Shown one piece after another: positions 14,975 through 23,619 of a DNA stretch of 44,559 nucleotides. Each line of letters starts with the position of its first letter. Positions within the stretch are counted from its first letter, which is position 1. The DNA is from Lachnospiraceae bacterium (GTDB lineage Bacteria > Bacillota_A > Clostridia > Lachnospirales > Lachnospiraceae), in the NCBI GenBank assembly GCA_016287765.1, contig JAEEWS010000018.1, positions 1-44,559 on the forward strand. Direction: 5' to 3'. The notes under the pieces were generated by a model. It searched no databases. It saw only the letters and a list, made by a program, of their open reading frames with translations, and was not told the origin of the DNA. Position numbers and translations under genes: made by a program.

Positions 14975-15319
14975 ATGGCTATTTCCATAGGATCGGACTA
15001 CATGTACACTCAGCAGCTTAACAGCACTTCTTCCAAGACTTCGGCAGATAAGCTTTCGTCCACCATATCGGGTCTTTCCGAGAACAGTACCGACGAAGAA
15101 CTTATGGCTGCCTGCAAGAGCTTTGAAGAGTACCTTGTGGAGCAGGTGGTTAAGACTACCAAGGAAACTTTGATAGACAATAGTGAAGAAAAGGAAAACG
15201 ATTACCTCAGCATGTTCAGTGACAAACTCAATGCCCAATATGCAAAGCTGATCTCCGAAAACAGTAACTTAGGCATAGCTGAAATGCTCTATGAATCTAT
15301 TAAGAATAACGGAAAATGA
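14975..15319 (+). CDS. flgJ: FlgJ-like rod-binding protein (rod-cap domain only)
   Basis: The 114-residue protein matches the rod-binding N-terminal domain of FlgJ: EELMAACKSFEEYLVEQVVK, then KENDYLSMFSDKLNAQYAKL, ending GIAEMLYESIKN. The peptidoglycan-hydrolase domain of proteobacterial FlgJ is absent, as is normal in Firmicutes. Its job would be to cap or chaperone the growing rod, which agrees with its place directly behind two rod proteins. The ATG at 14975 has AAAAAGGAG 7 bp upstream. Its stop overlaps the start of recD2 in an ATGA, so the two are translationally coupled, although RecD2 has no flagellar role. Confidence 0.85.
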   Translation: MAISIGSDYMYTQQLNSTSSKTSADKLSSTISGLSENSTDEELMAACKSFEEYLVEQVVKTTKETLIDNSEEKENDYLSMFSDKLNAQYAKLISENSNLGIAEMLYESIKNNGK

Positions 15320-17535
15320 CAGTTAAGGGGTATGTTTCAAAAATAGTATACAGAAGCGAAGAAACAGGCTATACAGTCATGACTCTTGACACAGATAACG
15401 ATGAAGTTTGCTGTGTGGGTGTCATGGCTGTTTTTGATGAAGGTGAATACGTGGAAGCTGAGGGCGAAAGCGTTTTTCATCCTCAATACGGCGATCAGAT
15501 CAGGGTTTCCAGAGTGGAAGTGATAGAGCCCACGGATGCAAAGGAAATGGAACGGTATCTTGGAAGCGGAGCCATAGTGGGCGTAGGTCCGGCTCTTGCC
15601 AAAAGGATAGTTAAGATGTTTGGAGACGACACCTTCAGGATCATGGACGAGGAGCCTGAGAAACTGGCTCAGGTCAAGGGCATCAGCGAAGCCGGCGCCA
15701 TGAGGATCACGGATCAGTTCCTTAAGAAGCGGGAACTCAGAAAAGCCATGATCTTCCTGCAGCGTTTCGGGATCTCCAATTCCCTTGCGGTTAAGATCTA
15801 CTCCTTTTACGGCGAAAAGATGTATTCCGTTATCCGTGACAATCCCTACCGCCTGGCGGAGGACATTTCCGGAGTTGGTTTTAAGTCGGCGGACGAGATA
15901 GCCATGCGTTCGGGTCTTGCCCCCGACGATGACTTCAGAGTAAGGGCAGCGCTTTTCTATACCCTCTCCTTAAGCACCGGATCGGGCCATGTCTATCTTC
16001 CCGAGGAGGAGCTTTTTAAAAAGACCGTGGAAATGGTGCCCTGCGAGGAGGAACAGCTAAAGCAGCAGCTCACCAGGCTTTTTACGGATCACAAGATAGT
16101 TATCAAAGAGGAAGAGACCAGAAATGTCTATCTTTCTTCCTTTTATTATATGGAACTCAGTGTTGCCAGGATGCTCTGCGACCTGAATTGTAAATTTGAG
16201 ATCCCCGAGGCCAAGATCCGTGACAGGATAGAGGGGGTTACCAAGGATCTGGACATAGAACTTGACGACCTCCAGAGTAAAGCAATATTTGAGGCTGTAC
16301 AGCACGGCGTTTTCATTCTTACAGGAGGTCCGGGTACGGGAAAGACCACTACCATTAATGCCATCATCCGTTTCTTCGAGCGGGAGGGCATGGATGTCAT
16401 GCTGGCCGCACCCACGGGCCGCGCGGCAAAACGTATGTCCGAAACTACGGGCAAAGAAGCCAAGACCATTCACCGCCTTCTGGAACTTCAAAAAAAGCCG
16501 GATGACAGTGTGACAACAGGTATTTTCGATTTCGCAAGAAATGAGTCGAATCCTTTGGAAACTGATGTTATGATAGTGGATGAGGTTTCCATGGTGGACA
16601 TATCCTTAATGAATGCTCTGCTCAGAGCCATCAGTGTTGGCACCCGCATGATCTTTGTGGGCGACGTGAACCAGCTTCCCAGCGTAGGTCCGGGAAATGT
16701 ACTTAAGGATATGATCGCCTCCGAACGCTTCAGCACCGTAAAACTGGAAAAGATCTTCCGCCAGGCAGCGGAGAGTTCGATCATAGTAAATGCCCATAAG
16801 ATCAATAAAGGCGAAGACATATCTCTTGACAACAGGGAAAACAGTGACTTTTTCTTCCTTGAAAGAAGAGACGTAAATCAGATCACCGAGGGCATCATTT
16901 ATCTGGTTCAGAGTAAGATCTCAAACTTTGTGGGTGTCACGCCCTTTGATGTTCAGGTCCTTACTCCCATGAAGGCGGGAGAACTGGGCTGCGAAAAATT
17001 GAACCTCACCCTGCAGAATACCCTTAATCCCGGTGAAAGAGGAAAGGCCGAAAAGGTTTTTGAAAACGGGAAGGTCTTCCGCGAAGGGGACAAGGTGATG
17101 CAGATAAAGAACGATTACCAGCTGGAGTGGGTGATAAAGAGCAAGAGAGGTATCACCGTGGATTCGGGTACAGGTGTCTTTAACGGAGACTGCGGACTGA
17201 TCCGGGAGATAAATCTTGTGGAGGAGAAGATCACGGTTGAGTTTGAAGAAGGCAGGCAGGTGGATTACACCTTTTCCCAGCATGACGAATTGGTGCTGGC
17301 CTATGCCATCACCATCCATAAATCCCAGGGAAGTGAGTATCCGGCGGTGGTAATGCCCTTACTTACGGGGCCTTCCATGCTTTTTAACCGAAATGTGCTC
17401 TATACGGCGGTGACAAGGGCAAAGAAGTGTGTTACAATTATCGGCAGCTCCGATACGATACAGCGTATGATAAGAAACACCATGGAGCAGAGGAGATATT
17501 CCGGATTGGAAAGAGCCATCAGAGATGTTGGTTAA
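15316..17535 (+). CDS. recD2: RecD2-type 5'-3' DNA helicase
   Basis: The 739-residue helicase has the RecD2 layout: an OB-like N-terminus, tandem helix-hairpin-helix segments (SGAIVGVGPALAKRIVKMFG; DISGVGFKSADEIA), then the SF1 motor. Walker A is GGPGTGKT at 337-344, motif II reads VDEVSMVD, motif III reads FVGDVNQLPSVGPG, and motif VI reads YTAVTRAKK. An SH3-like insert lies before AYAITIHKSQGSEYP. RecD2 occurs without RecBC and takes part in mismatch and recombination repair. The start ATG overlaps the preceding stop by 4 bp. It lies inside the flagellar cluster without being part of that pathway. Confidence 0.95.
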   Translation: MTVKGYVSKIVYRSEETGYTVMTLDTDNDEVCCVGVMAVFDEGEYVEAEGESVFHPQYGDQIRVSRVEVIEPTDAKEMERYLGSGAIVGVGPALAKRIVKMFGDDTFRIMDEEPEKLAQVKGISEAGAMRITDQFLKKRELRKAMIFLQRFGISNSLAVKIYSFYGEKMYSVIRDNPYRLAEDISGVGFKSADEIAMRSGLAPDDDFRVRAALFYTLSLSTGSGHVYLPEEELFKKTVEMVPCEEEQLKQQLTRLFTDHKIVIKEEETRNVYLSSFYYMELSVARMLCDLNCKFEIPEAKIRDRIEGVTKDLDIELDDLQSKAIFEAVQHGVFILTGGPGTGKTTTINAIIRFFEREGMDVMLAAPTGRAAKRMSETTGKEAKTIHRLLELQKKPDDSVTTGIFDFARNESNPLETDVMIVDEVSMVDISLMNALLRAISVGTRMIFVGDVNQLPSVGPGNVLKDMIASERFSTVKLEKIFRQAAESSIIVNAHKINKGEDISLDNRENSDFFFLERRDVNQITEGIIYLVQSKISNFVGVTPFDVQVLTPMKAGELGCEKLNLTLQNTLNPGERGKAEKVFENGKVFREGDKVMQIKNDYQLEWVIKSKRGITVDSGTGVFNGDCGLIREINLVEEKITVEFEEGRQVDYTFSQHDELVLAYAITIHKSQGSEYPAVVMPLLTGPSMLFNRNVLYTAVTRAKKCVTIIGSSDTIQRMIRNTMEQRRYSGLERAIRDVG

Positions 17536-17560
17536 TATAAAAAATGAGAGGTAGAAAGAA

Positions 17561-18478
17561 ATGAACAAGACAGCGCTGGTTATTATGGCAGCAGGTATGG
17601 GTAGCCGCTACGGAGGCGGTATCAAGCAGTTGGAGCACGTGGGGACATCCGGTGAGATCATAATGGAGTATTCCATTTACGACGCGCTCAAGGCAGGATT
17701 TGACAAGATCGTTTTTATAACGAGAAGAGACCTTTATGATGAGTTTAAGAAGATCATAAAGCCTGCTATAGCCGAAAGGGCCGAGGTGGAATATGTCTTC
17801 CAGGAAATAGACAATGTTCCTGACGGTTTTAAGATCCCCGACGGAAGGACAAAGCCCTGGGGTACGGGCCATGCGATCCTTTCCTGCCTGGGCAAAGTGA
17901 AGGAGCCCTTTGCGGTCATCAATGCAGACGATTACTACGGAAGTGAGGCATTTAAGGTGCTTCATGACAAGCTGGCAAATGTGGATGTAAATGCCAGACC
18001 TATGAATTTCTCCATGGTGGGCTTCGTTCTGGGAAATACCTTAAGCGAGAACGGCAAGGTTACAAGAGGAGCCTGCGAAGTTTCGGCGGATGGCAAGCTT
18101 CTTTCGGTACATGAGAGATTTGAGATCTACAAGGACGGCAATGTGGCTAAGGCTAAGGATGCGGAGGGGAATCCCATTGAGATCGCCCTTGATGCACCCG
18201 TTTCAATGAACATGTGGGGCTGCACCCCCGATTTCCTTAAGGAGTTACAGACAGGTTTTGCGGAATTCCTTAATGGCATAGGCGGAAACGAGCTGAAGGC
18301 AGAGTACCTTTTACCTGAGATCATCGGTAAGATGGTTACGGAAGGAAAGGCTTCAGTTGACGTTCTTAAGAGTAACGATAAATGGTTCGGAGTTACCTAT
18401 AAAGAGGATAAGCCTTTTGTGGTAGAATCCTTCCAAAAGCTTTATGAACAGGGCGTTTATCCCAAGACACTTTTTTAG
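17561..18478 (+). CDS. Nucleotidyltransferase family protein (sugar-NTP transferase type)
   Basis: The 305-residue protein has the nucleotidyltransferase N-terminus TALVIMAAGMGSRYGGGIKQ, where G-x-G-x-R binds NTP and the Lys is conserved, and the metal-binding segment AVINADDYYGSEAF. It follows the GalU/RmlA-like fold in one domain, and the C-terminal region WFGVTYKEDKPFVVESFQKL is typical of a nucleotidyltransferase family found in anaerobes. The substrate is probably a sugar or polyol phosphate, but no partner gene shows which. Ribosome site GAGAGGTAGAAAG. It starts 25 bp behind recD2. Confidence 0.88.
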   Translation: MNKTALVIMAAGMGSRYGGGIKQLEHVGTSGEIIMEYSIYDALKAGFDKIVFITRRDLYDEFKKIIKPAIAERAEVEYVFQEIDNVPDGFKIPDGRTKPWGTGHAILSCLGKVKEPFAVINADDYYGSEAFKVLHDKLANVDVNARPMNFSMVGFVLGNTLSENGKVTRGACEVSADGKLLSVHERFEIYKDGNVAKAKDAEGNPIEIALDAPVSMNMWGCTPDFLKELQTGFAEFLNGIGGNELKAEYLLPEIIGKMVTEGKASVDVLKSNDKWFGVTYKEDKPFVVESFQKLYEQGVYPKTLF

Positions 18479-18509
18479 AGCTCAGAAGTGTTAAGTTTTT
18501 ATTATTTCC

Positions 18510-18538
18510 TTGAAGAAATGTCCTAAATGTTGTAAAAT
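18510..18538 (+). promoter_or_regulatory. Putative promoter immediately before comFC
   Basis: TTGAAG at 18510-18515 and TAAAAT at 18533-18538 have a 17-bp spacer. The ATG at 18548 is only 9 bp after the -10 box, so a transcript from here would be nearly leaderless. Confidence 0.45.
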
Positions 18539-18547
18539 ATTTTCAAG

Positions 18548-19249
18548 ATGTATGTGCTTGATCATTTATTTCCCTCATGTTGTCCCATTTGTCTGAAACC
18601 TGTCATTCCGAAGGGCGGTTTTGTACATAAGGACTGCAAAAGGAAAATTCAATTTGTGGAGCCGCCGTTCTGTATGAAATGCGGCAGGAAGATAGAAAAT
18701 GAGAGTGAAGAGCTTTGTTCCTCCTGTAAAAGAGAGACTTTGGCTTTTGACTCGGGCAGATGCACTTTTGTTTATCATTCGGAGATCGGTGAAGCGATAA
18801 AGCAGGTTAAAAGGAACGGAATAAGGGAATTCCTTGATTTCTTCGGAGTCTACTGTGTCGGGAGGCATGAGCTTTTCTTAAAAAGCATTGGTCCCAAGGC
18901 GCTGGTTCCGGTTCCGTTAACCGATTCCAGGCTGAGACAACGGGGGTTTAACCAGTCTGAGCTGCTTGCACAGAGCTTTTCCGGGATCATGGGGATACCC
19001 GTGAAAAAACTTCTTGTTAAAACGAGAAATACAAAGGATCAAAAGGGTCTTAACAGGTGGCAGAGAACCAACAATCTGATAGGTGCTTTTAAGGCGGAGG
19101 GAAATGAACCGATGCCGGACAAGGTTCTGCTCGTAGATGACATCTATACCACCGGAAGTACGGTAAATGCTTGTGCTGCGGTGCTTAAAGCGGCAGGAGT
19201 AAAGGAAGTGTACTTCATTTGTATTGCAGCGGGGACTGCAGATGATTAA
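18548..19249 (+). CDS. comFC: ComF family phosphoribosyltransferase-like protein (ComFC)
   Basis: The 233-residue protein starts MYVLDHLFPSCCPICLKPV, like other ComF proteins. It has a zinc-binding N-terminus with CPIC, CMKCG and CSSC pairs, then a type I phosphoribosyltransferase domain with PVPLTDSRLRQRGFNQSELLA and the PRPP loop VLLVDDIYTTGST. ComFC is needed for DNA uptake in B. subtilis and is present as a general gene in many non-competent Firmicutes. There is no clear ribosome site before the ATG, and a promoter ends only 9 bp before it. In B. subtilis comFC is followed by yvyF, exactly as here. Confidence 0.9.
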   Translation: MYVLDHLFPSCCPICLKPVIPKGGFVHKDCKRKIQFVEPPFCMKCGRKIENESEELCSSCKRETLAFDSGRCTFVYHSEIGEAIKQVKRNGIREFLDFFGVYCVGRHELFLKSIGPKALVPVPLTDSRLRQRGFNQSELLAQSFSGIMGIPVKKLLVKTRNTKDQKGLNRWQRTNNLIGAFKAEGNEPMPDKVLLVDDIYTTGSTVNACAAVLKAAGVKEVYFICIAAGTADD

Positions 19250-19319
19250 ACGTCATGTGATGAGAGAGCATATGCTTTCGTCATTAGCAGTTTATTAAAA
19301 CATGAAAGGGTGATGACTT

Positions 19320-19727
19320 ATGGAAATGAAGAATTGCGCACATTGCGGTAAAATGTTTACTTACATCGGAGGACCGCCGCTTTGCCAGGCTTGTATCAAG
19401 AAGATGGATGAGAAGTTTGAGGAAGTAAAGAAGTACGTTTACGATAACCCCGGCTGCGGAATTCAAGAAGTTTGCGAAGCTATGGATGTTACAAGCGTTC
19501 AGATAAGAAAGTGGATCAGAGAAGAAAGACTTGCTTTTTCAGAATCTTCCGATGTGGCCATTAACTGTGAGAAGTGCGGAAAGAGAATACTTACGGGGCG
19601 TTATTGCGATAATTGCAAGAGAGAGGTTATGAACCAGCTCGGAAATGCAGGCAGGAGGCCGGAAGTTAATAAGCCTGAGGTTAAGAAAAAGCCTGAAGGC
19701 AACAGAATGAGATTCTTGGATAATTGA
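19320..19727 (+). CDS. yvyF: Flagellar operon protein YvyF (TIGR03826 family)
   Basis: The 135-residue protein has two zinc pairs, CAHC and CQAC in the first 26 residues, a winged-helix-like middle (NPGCGIQEVCEAMDVTSVQI), another zinc pair set CEKC ... CDNC, and a basic tail. This is the YvyF pattern found next to comFC and before flgM in Bacillus. YvyF works with flagellar regulation (FlgM-related) in B. subtilis. Here flgM and flgK do not follow, because a terminator lies at 19735. AAAGGGTGATG precedes the ATG. Its presence between comFC and the terminator is therefore a split remnant of the larger flagellar cluster. Confidence 0.85.
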   Translation: MEMKNCAHCGKMFTYIGGPPLCQACIKKMDEKFEEVKKYVYDNPGCGIQEVCEAMDVTSVQIRKWIREERLAFSESSDVAINCEKCGKRILTGRYCDNCKREVMNQLGNAGRRPEVNKPEVKKKPEGNRMRFLDN

Positions 19728-19734
19728 TAACTAC

Positions 19735-19764
19735 AGAGCCACGTTAAATGCGTGGCTCTTTTTA
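19735..19764 (+). terminator. Terminator after yvyF
   Basis: AGAGCCACG (19735-19743) pairs perfectly with CGTGGCTCT (19751-19759) over a 7-nt loop, followed by Ts. Confidence 0.9.
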
Positions 19765-19804
19765 AAAATCGGAAGATGAGAGAAAAAGGAAATCAAGGTG
19801 CTTA

Positions 19805-20371
19805 ATGGAATACAAGATGAGGATAATACGGTCCAAGAGGAGGACCGTGGTGATACAGATCACCAGAGACGGAGAGATAGTTGCAAGAGCACCCCGTTTC
19901 ATGCCGGAAAAGGAGATAAAGAGATTTGCGGAGAAGCATGGGGAATGGATAGAGAAAAATCTGACGAAGATCCTTGCGGATAAGGAGAATGCCGAACCTG
20001 CCTTTTCAGATGAAGAGATCAGGGAATTGGTTAAGAAGGCAAGGCTGGTGATACCCGAAAAGGTGGCTACCTTTGCGGAAAAGATGGGTGTTTCCTGGGG
20101 GAAGATCTCTATCAGGAAGCAGACTACGGTCTGGGGAAGCTGCAGCATGAGCGGAAATCTGAGCTTCAATTGCCTTTTGATGCTTATGCCCGAATCTGTG
20201 GTGGATTACGTGGTGGTCCATGAACTGGCCCACAGGATACAGATGAACCACTCCCGTCTTTTCTGGGCAGAGGTGGAAAAGATGATGCCCGACTATAAGC
20301 TAAGAAGAGACTGGCTTAAAAAAGAAGGCGGCAAGTACCTTACAAGAATGCGCGAAAAAAGAAACGGCTGA
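19805..20371 (+). CDS. YgjP-type zinc metallopeptidase (M48-like, DUF45)
   Basis: The 188-residue protein has the DUF45/YgjP layout: an N-terminal strand pair (RIIRSKRRTVVIQITRDGEI), a helical middle, TTVWGSCSMSGNLSFNCLLM, and the catalytic VVHELAHRIQMNHS. Thus H139, E140 and H143 form HExxH, and H149 is the third ligand. It is cytoplasmic, with no membrane segment. The family is predicted peptidase; the substrate is unknown. The start lies 4 bp past AGGTGCTTA, with a purine-rich site. A bidirectional terminator after it is shared with the convergent S1 gene. Confidence 0.88.
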   Translation: MEYKMRIIRSKRRTVVIQITRDGEIVARAPRFMPEKEIKRFAEKHGEWIEKNLTKILADKENAEPAFSDEEIRELVKKARLVIPEKVATFAEKMGVSWGKISIRKQTTVWGSCSMSGNLSFNCLLMLMPESVVDYVVVHELAHRIQMNHSRLFWAEVEKMMPDYKLRRDWLKKEGGKYLTRMREKRNG

Positions 20372-20386
20372 GCTGCCGTTTCTTTT
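20355..20386. terminator. Bidirectional terminator between YgjP-like and CvfB-like genes
   Basis: GAAACGGC (20361-20368) pairs with GCCGTTTC (20375-20382) over a 6-nt loop, with AAAAAA on the left and TTTT on the right, so it can stop transcription from both convergent genes. Its left part overlaps the end of the YgjP-like gene. Confidence 0.8.
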
Positions 20387-20397
20387 AAATTTTGCCT

Positions 20398-21279
20398 TTA
20401 TTGAAGCTCTACCTTTGATATGCCGTCGTCGGAGATCACGATCTTTCCTTCCTTTTGAAGGTGTCCGATGGCACGCTTAAATGCGTTCTTGCTGAGACCG
20501 AACTTAGCCATGATAAGTTCCGGAGAAGTTTTATCGTGGTAGGGAAGAAAGCCCCCTGCGGTGCAAAGGATATCGTAGATCTTTTCACCGTCGGAATCCA
20601 GTTCCATGTAGGCCTTTTCGCGAAGGGCCAGTTCCATACGTCCGTCCTCCAGCACCTTTGCCACATGAGCGGTTACGGTCATTCCGGGCAGTACCTTTTC
20701 AAAAAGTCTGTGTTTGGGGATAAGGGCCGAGTACTTATCATCCACGGCAATATATGCACCGAAGTTTTCAATGATCTCATAACAGAGTCCGTTCACTATA
20801 TCATCCTTTTTATAAGGAGATACGGATTCAAGCATCTTGTAGACCTTCATGGTTCCGCAGAGTCTGCCTGATTTATCTGCATATAAAGATACCAGGACCT
20901 CATCACCTTTTTTTACTCTGTAGGTCTGCTCCTTAAAAGGAAGGAAGAGATCCTTTACAAGACCCCAGTCAAGAAAGGCTCCGATCTGAGTCACATCTTT
21001 AACGGTAAGCTTATTCACTTCGCCCATCATGAGCTTGGGGGTGGCAGTGGTGGCTATGGGTCTGTCCGATGAATCCTTGTAAACAAAAACATTTACGATA
21101 TCATTGGTCTTAAGTCCCACAGCTTCCTTTTTGGGAAGAAGTATATTTCTGGAATCAATGAGTTCGTTTTCGGGAAGTTCTCCGAAAGAAGGGTTTTCAA
21201 CACCCTCGAAAGTAAGATATGCGCCGTGATCCGCAAGTTTTGCGACACGTAGATATTGTTTGCGTCCTAAATAAAACAT
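20398..21279 (-). CDS. cvfB: CvfB-family S1 RNA-binding protein
   Basis: The 293-residue protein has the CvfB layout: an N-terminal S1-like segment starting MFYLGRKQYLRVAKLADHGA, a second segment with VNVFVYKDSSDRPIATT, a further S1 segment with KDVTQIGAFLDWGLVKDLFL, a third with EIIENFGAYIAVDDKYSALI, and a C-terminal winged helix (SPELIMAKFGLSKNAFKRAI). The family is an RNA-binding post-transcriptional regulator; CvfB of Staphylococcus affects virulence gene expression. AGAGGACGG is present upstream of the start on this strand. It is convergent with the YgjP-like gene and divergent from the CPBP gene. Confidence 0.9.
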   Translation of the reverse strand: MFYLGRKQYLRVAKLADHGAYLTFEGVENPSFGELPENELIDSRNILLPKKEAVGLKTNDIVNVFVYKDSSDRPIATTATPKLMMGEVNKLTVKDVTQIGAFLDWGLVKDLFLPFKEQTYRVKKGDEVLVSLYADKSGRLCGTMKVYKMLESVSPYKKDDIVNGLCYEIIENFGAYIAVDDKYSALIPKHRLFEKVLPGMTVTAHVAKVLEDGRMELALREKAYMELDSDGEKIYDILCTAGGFLPYHDKTSPELIMAKFGLSKNAFKRAIGHLQKEGKIVISDDGISKVELQ

Positions 21280-21412
21280 ATGTTTGTCCGTCCTCTTTGT
21301 ATTTTTTTCGGTGGAGTTATATCATGACTTCTTTCCTTTGTCAAGAAAATAAAATTAATGTTTACATCCCGCATAATTTATTGTGAACTGTAACAGTTTA
21401 TTCTTATTTTCG

Positions 21413-21441
21413 TTGAAAAAGAAACTCACGTGTCATAAAAT
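21413..21441 (+). promoter_or_regulatory. Promoter of the CPBP protease gene
   Basis: TTGAAA at 21413-21418 and TAAAAT at 21436-21441 have a 17-bp spacer. They lie 22 bp before the start codon. Confidence 0.6.
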
Positions 21442-21462
21442 ACATTATATTACGGTTATATT

Positions 21463-22620
21463 ATGAGGATGAGGTGGTTTACTGTGAGATCTCTTTCAAA
21501 ACAGAAAAAAATTGAATATGTTAATATTGCACTTCTTACAACCTTTGGGCTTATGGCCCTTTTGCAATTGGCAGTATCATTTATCCCCGGGGTTTCGGCA
21601 CTTTTGGATAATTACGTGCTGAACATCATTTTAAGCCAGTCGATCACGATCCTGCCCTTTGTGATCCTGTTTATCTACTGTGGTACGAATGTTCCGCAGG
21701 AAATAAAGATAAAAAAGATCTCTGCCGGCAGCTTCTGGCTTACGGTGCTTCTGGCATTTTTGATACAGCCTGTTTTAAGGTTCGTGAATGCACTTTCCCT
21801 TTGCTTTACGGATAATCAGACTTCGGAGATGATACTTGAGATATCGGAAACCATTCCCTTCCCCGTGGGTCTTCTCCTGGTAGCGGTTCTTCCCGCCATG
21901 GTGGAAGAGATCATTTTCCGCGGTGCAGTCTACAGAAGCTATAGAAATGCAAGTCCCGGAAAAGCTGTTTTACTTTCCGCTTTTCTCTTCGGACTTCTCC
22001 ACGGAAATCTTAACCAGTTTATGTATGCCTTCGTGATGGGTATCATCTTTGCCTTCCTCATTGAGGCTTCAGGTTCCATAGTTTCATCAATGATAGTGCA
22101 TTTTATCACCAATGCTGTTTCCATCTGTTCCATTTATCTGATGCCCAGGCTTTATGATTATATGAAGATGGCGGTGGAACTTTACAAGGAAATGGGCATG
22201 GAGGAAATGCTGGAATATGTGGAATATACCATGGGAGACATGTCCCTGTCCTCCGGTGAATGGATGAGGCAGATGCTGGCCGAGGCAGAAAAAGTTGAGA
22301 TCACCTTCGGAGATGTACTCCTTAACTTCCTTCCCTCTGCTCTGATCTTTGGAACCCTTTCCTGGATCGTGATCAAGACCATTGCCAGAAAGAGCGGCAA
22401 CTGGGACAGGTTCAGAGTCATGTTCCTGGGTGTGGATGCTGTTCCTCTGGAAAAAGAATCCAAGGGGCCTTATGACACGGAAATGACATCGGAGCTGGAT
22501 GAGGCTGAAGGAGACTGTTCTTTGAAAATACTCACTATACCTCTCATGGTGGCGATAGCTGTCGGAGCGGTAATGATGTTTGTATTTGAAACTTTAAAAT
22601 TACTTCCTCAACTGTCCTAG
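21463..22620 (+). CDS. CPBP-family intramembrane glutamic protease (Abi/Rce1-like)
   Basis: The 385-residue protein has several hydrophobic helices and the three CPBP motifs: E148-E149 with R153 (EEIIFR), then FGLLH with H180, and H213-F-I-T-N217. These match the Abi/Rce1-like glutamic protease family, which acts in bacteriocin self-immunity or peptide processing. The start Met follows a purine run in TTATATTATG. A second Met in MRMRW gives only a 2-residue difference. After the family domain a helical domain at about 228-300 and a TM helix at about 355-378 extend the protein. It stands alone with its own promoter. trxB follows after 44 bp. Confidence 0.85.
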   Translation: MRMRWFTVRSLSKQKKIEYVNIALLTTFGLMALLQLAVSFIPGVSALLDNYVLNIILSQSITILPFVILFIYCGTNVPQEIKIKKISAGSFWLTVLLAFLIQPVLRFVNALSLCFTDNQTSEMILEISETIPFPVGLLLVAVLPAMVEEIIFRGAVYRSYRNASPGKAVLLSAFLFGLLHGNLNQFMYAFVMGIIFAFLIEASGSIVSSMIVHFITNAVSICSIYLMPRLYDYMKMAVELYKEMGMEEMLEYVEYTMGDMSLSSGEWMRQMLAEAEKVEITFGDVLLNFLPSALIFGTLSWIVIKTIARKSGNWDRFRVMFLGVDAVPLEKESKGPYDTEMTSELDEAEGDCSLKILTIPLMVAIAVGAVMMFVFETLKLLPQLS

Positions 22621-22664
22621 CGACAGGAGGACCACCCGGTTTATAACCAAGATGGAGGCTAACA

Positions 22665-23579
22665 ATGAAAGATCTTATTATTATCGGAAGCGGACCTGCG
22701 GGACTCACCGCGGCAATATATGCAAAAAGGGCCGAGCTGGACTGCATAGTTATAGAAAAGGAAGCGGTCAGTGGCGGACAGATCATAAATACGACAGAGA
22801 TCGACAACTATCCCGGACTTTATCATATGGGCGGTTTCGACCTGGGTATGAAGTTCAGAGAGCATGCGGATGCTCTTGGTGCTGAGTTTGTTGAAGGAAA
22901 CGTTGTTGAGTTTTCAAGAACAGACGAAAAAGTTACCGTTAAGCTGGAAAACGGGGATGTTTACGAAGCTAAGACAGCCATCATCGCCGGTGGTGCAAAG
23001 CACAGAAACCTTGGCGTTGAAGGCGAGGAACGTTTAAGAGGCGCAGGCGTTTCCTATTGTGCTACCTGTGACGGAGCTTTCTTCAGAAAGAAGGTTACAG
23101 TTGTTAACGGTGGCGGAGACGTGGCTGTGGAAGACGCGCTTTTCCTGAGCCGCCTTTGCCAAAAGGTCTATCTGATCCACAGAAGAGATGAGTTCAGAGC
23201 CGCAAAGACTCTGGTAAGCGCCGCAAGAGCAACTGAAAACATAGAGTTCGTGCTGGATTCCGTCATCACTGAGATCAAGGGCGACAATAAAGTATCAGGC
23301 ATATCCGTAAAGAACGTGAAGACAGGTGAGACCTGCGAGATCGCTGCAGACGGTGTGTTCATCGCTGTGGGCATGCTTCCCGAGTCCGACATTTATAAAA
23401 ATGCGGTTGATACGGATGAAAAGGGTTACATCATAGCAGATGAGACCGGAAAGACTTCCGCTCCCAATGTATTCGTTGCGGGAGATATCCGTACCAAGGC
23501 GCTTCGTCAGGTAGTGACCGCAGCATCCGACGGTGCAAATGCAGTTACCAGTGTTGAAAATTATTTACATTCGTTATAA
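22665..23579 (+). CDS. trxB: Thioredoxin-disulfide reductase
   Basis: The 304-residue protein is a complete low-molecular-weight TrxB. FAD binding uses LIIIGSGPAGLTAAIYAKR, NADPH binding uses VVNGGGDVAVEDALFLS, and the redox pair C132-ATC135 sits in SYCATCDGAFF. The C-terminal FAD segment reads VFVAGDIRTKALRQVVTAAS. It reduces thioredoxin with NADPH in the cytoplasm. The ATG has GGAGGC in range, about 9 bp upstream. A strong terminator stands 3 bp behind the stop. The protein is of ordinary length and has all key residues. Confidence 0.96.
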   Translation: MKDLIIIGSGPAGLTAAIYAKRAELDCIVIEKEAVSGGQIINTTEIDNYPGLYHMGGFDLGMKFREHADALGAEFVEGNVVEFSRTDEKVTVKLENGDVYEAKTAIIAGGAKHRNLGVEGEERLRGAGVSYCATCDGAFFRKKVTVVNGGGDVAVEDALFLSRLCQKVYLIHRRDEFRAAKTLVSAARATENIEFVLDSVITEIKGDNKVSGISVKNVKTGETCEIAADGVFIAVGMLPESDIYKNAVDTDEKGYIIADETGKTSAPNVFVAGDIRTKALRQVVTAASDGANAVTSVENYLHSL

Positions 23580-23581
23580 AA

Positions 23582-23612
23582 TGAAGCCCCTAACTTTAGG
23601 GGCTTCAAAATT
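23582..23612. terminator. Terminator between trxB and the ROK gene
   Basis: TGAAGCCCCT (23582-23591) pairs with AGGGGCTTCA (23598-23607) over a 6-nt loop. AAAATTTT follows, and it also lies behind the convergent ROK gene. Confidence 0.8.
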
Positions 23613-23619
23613 TTGCATT

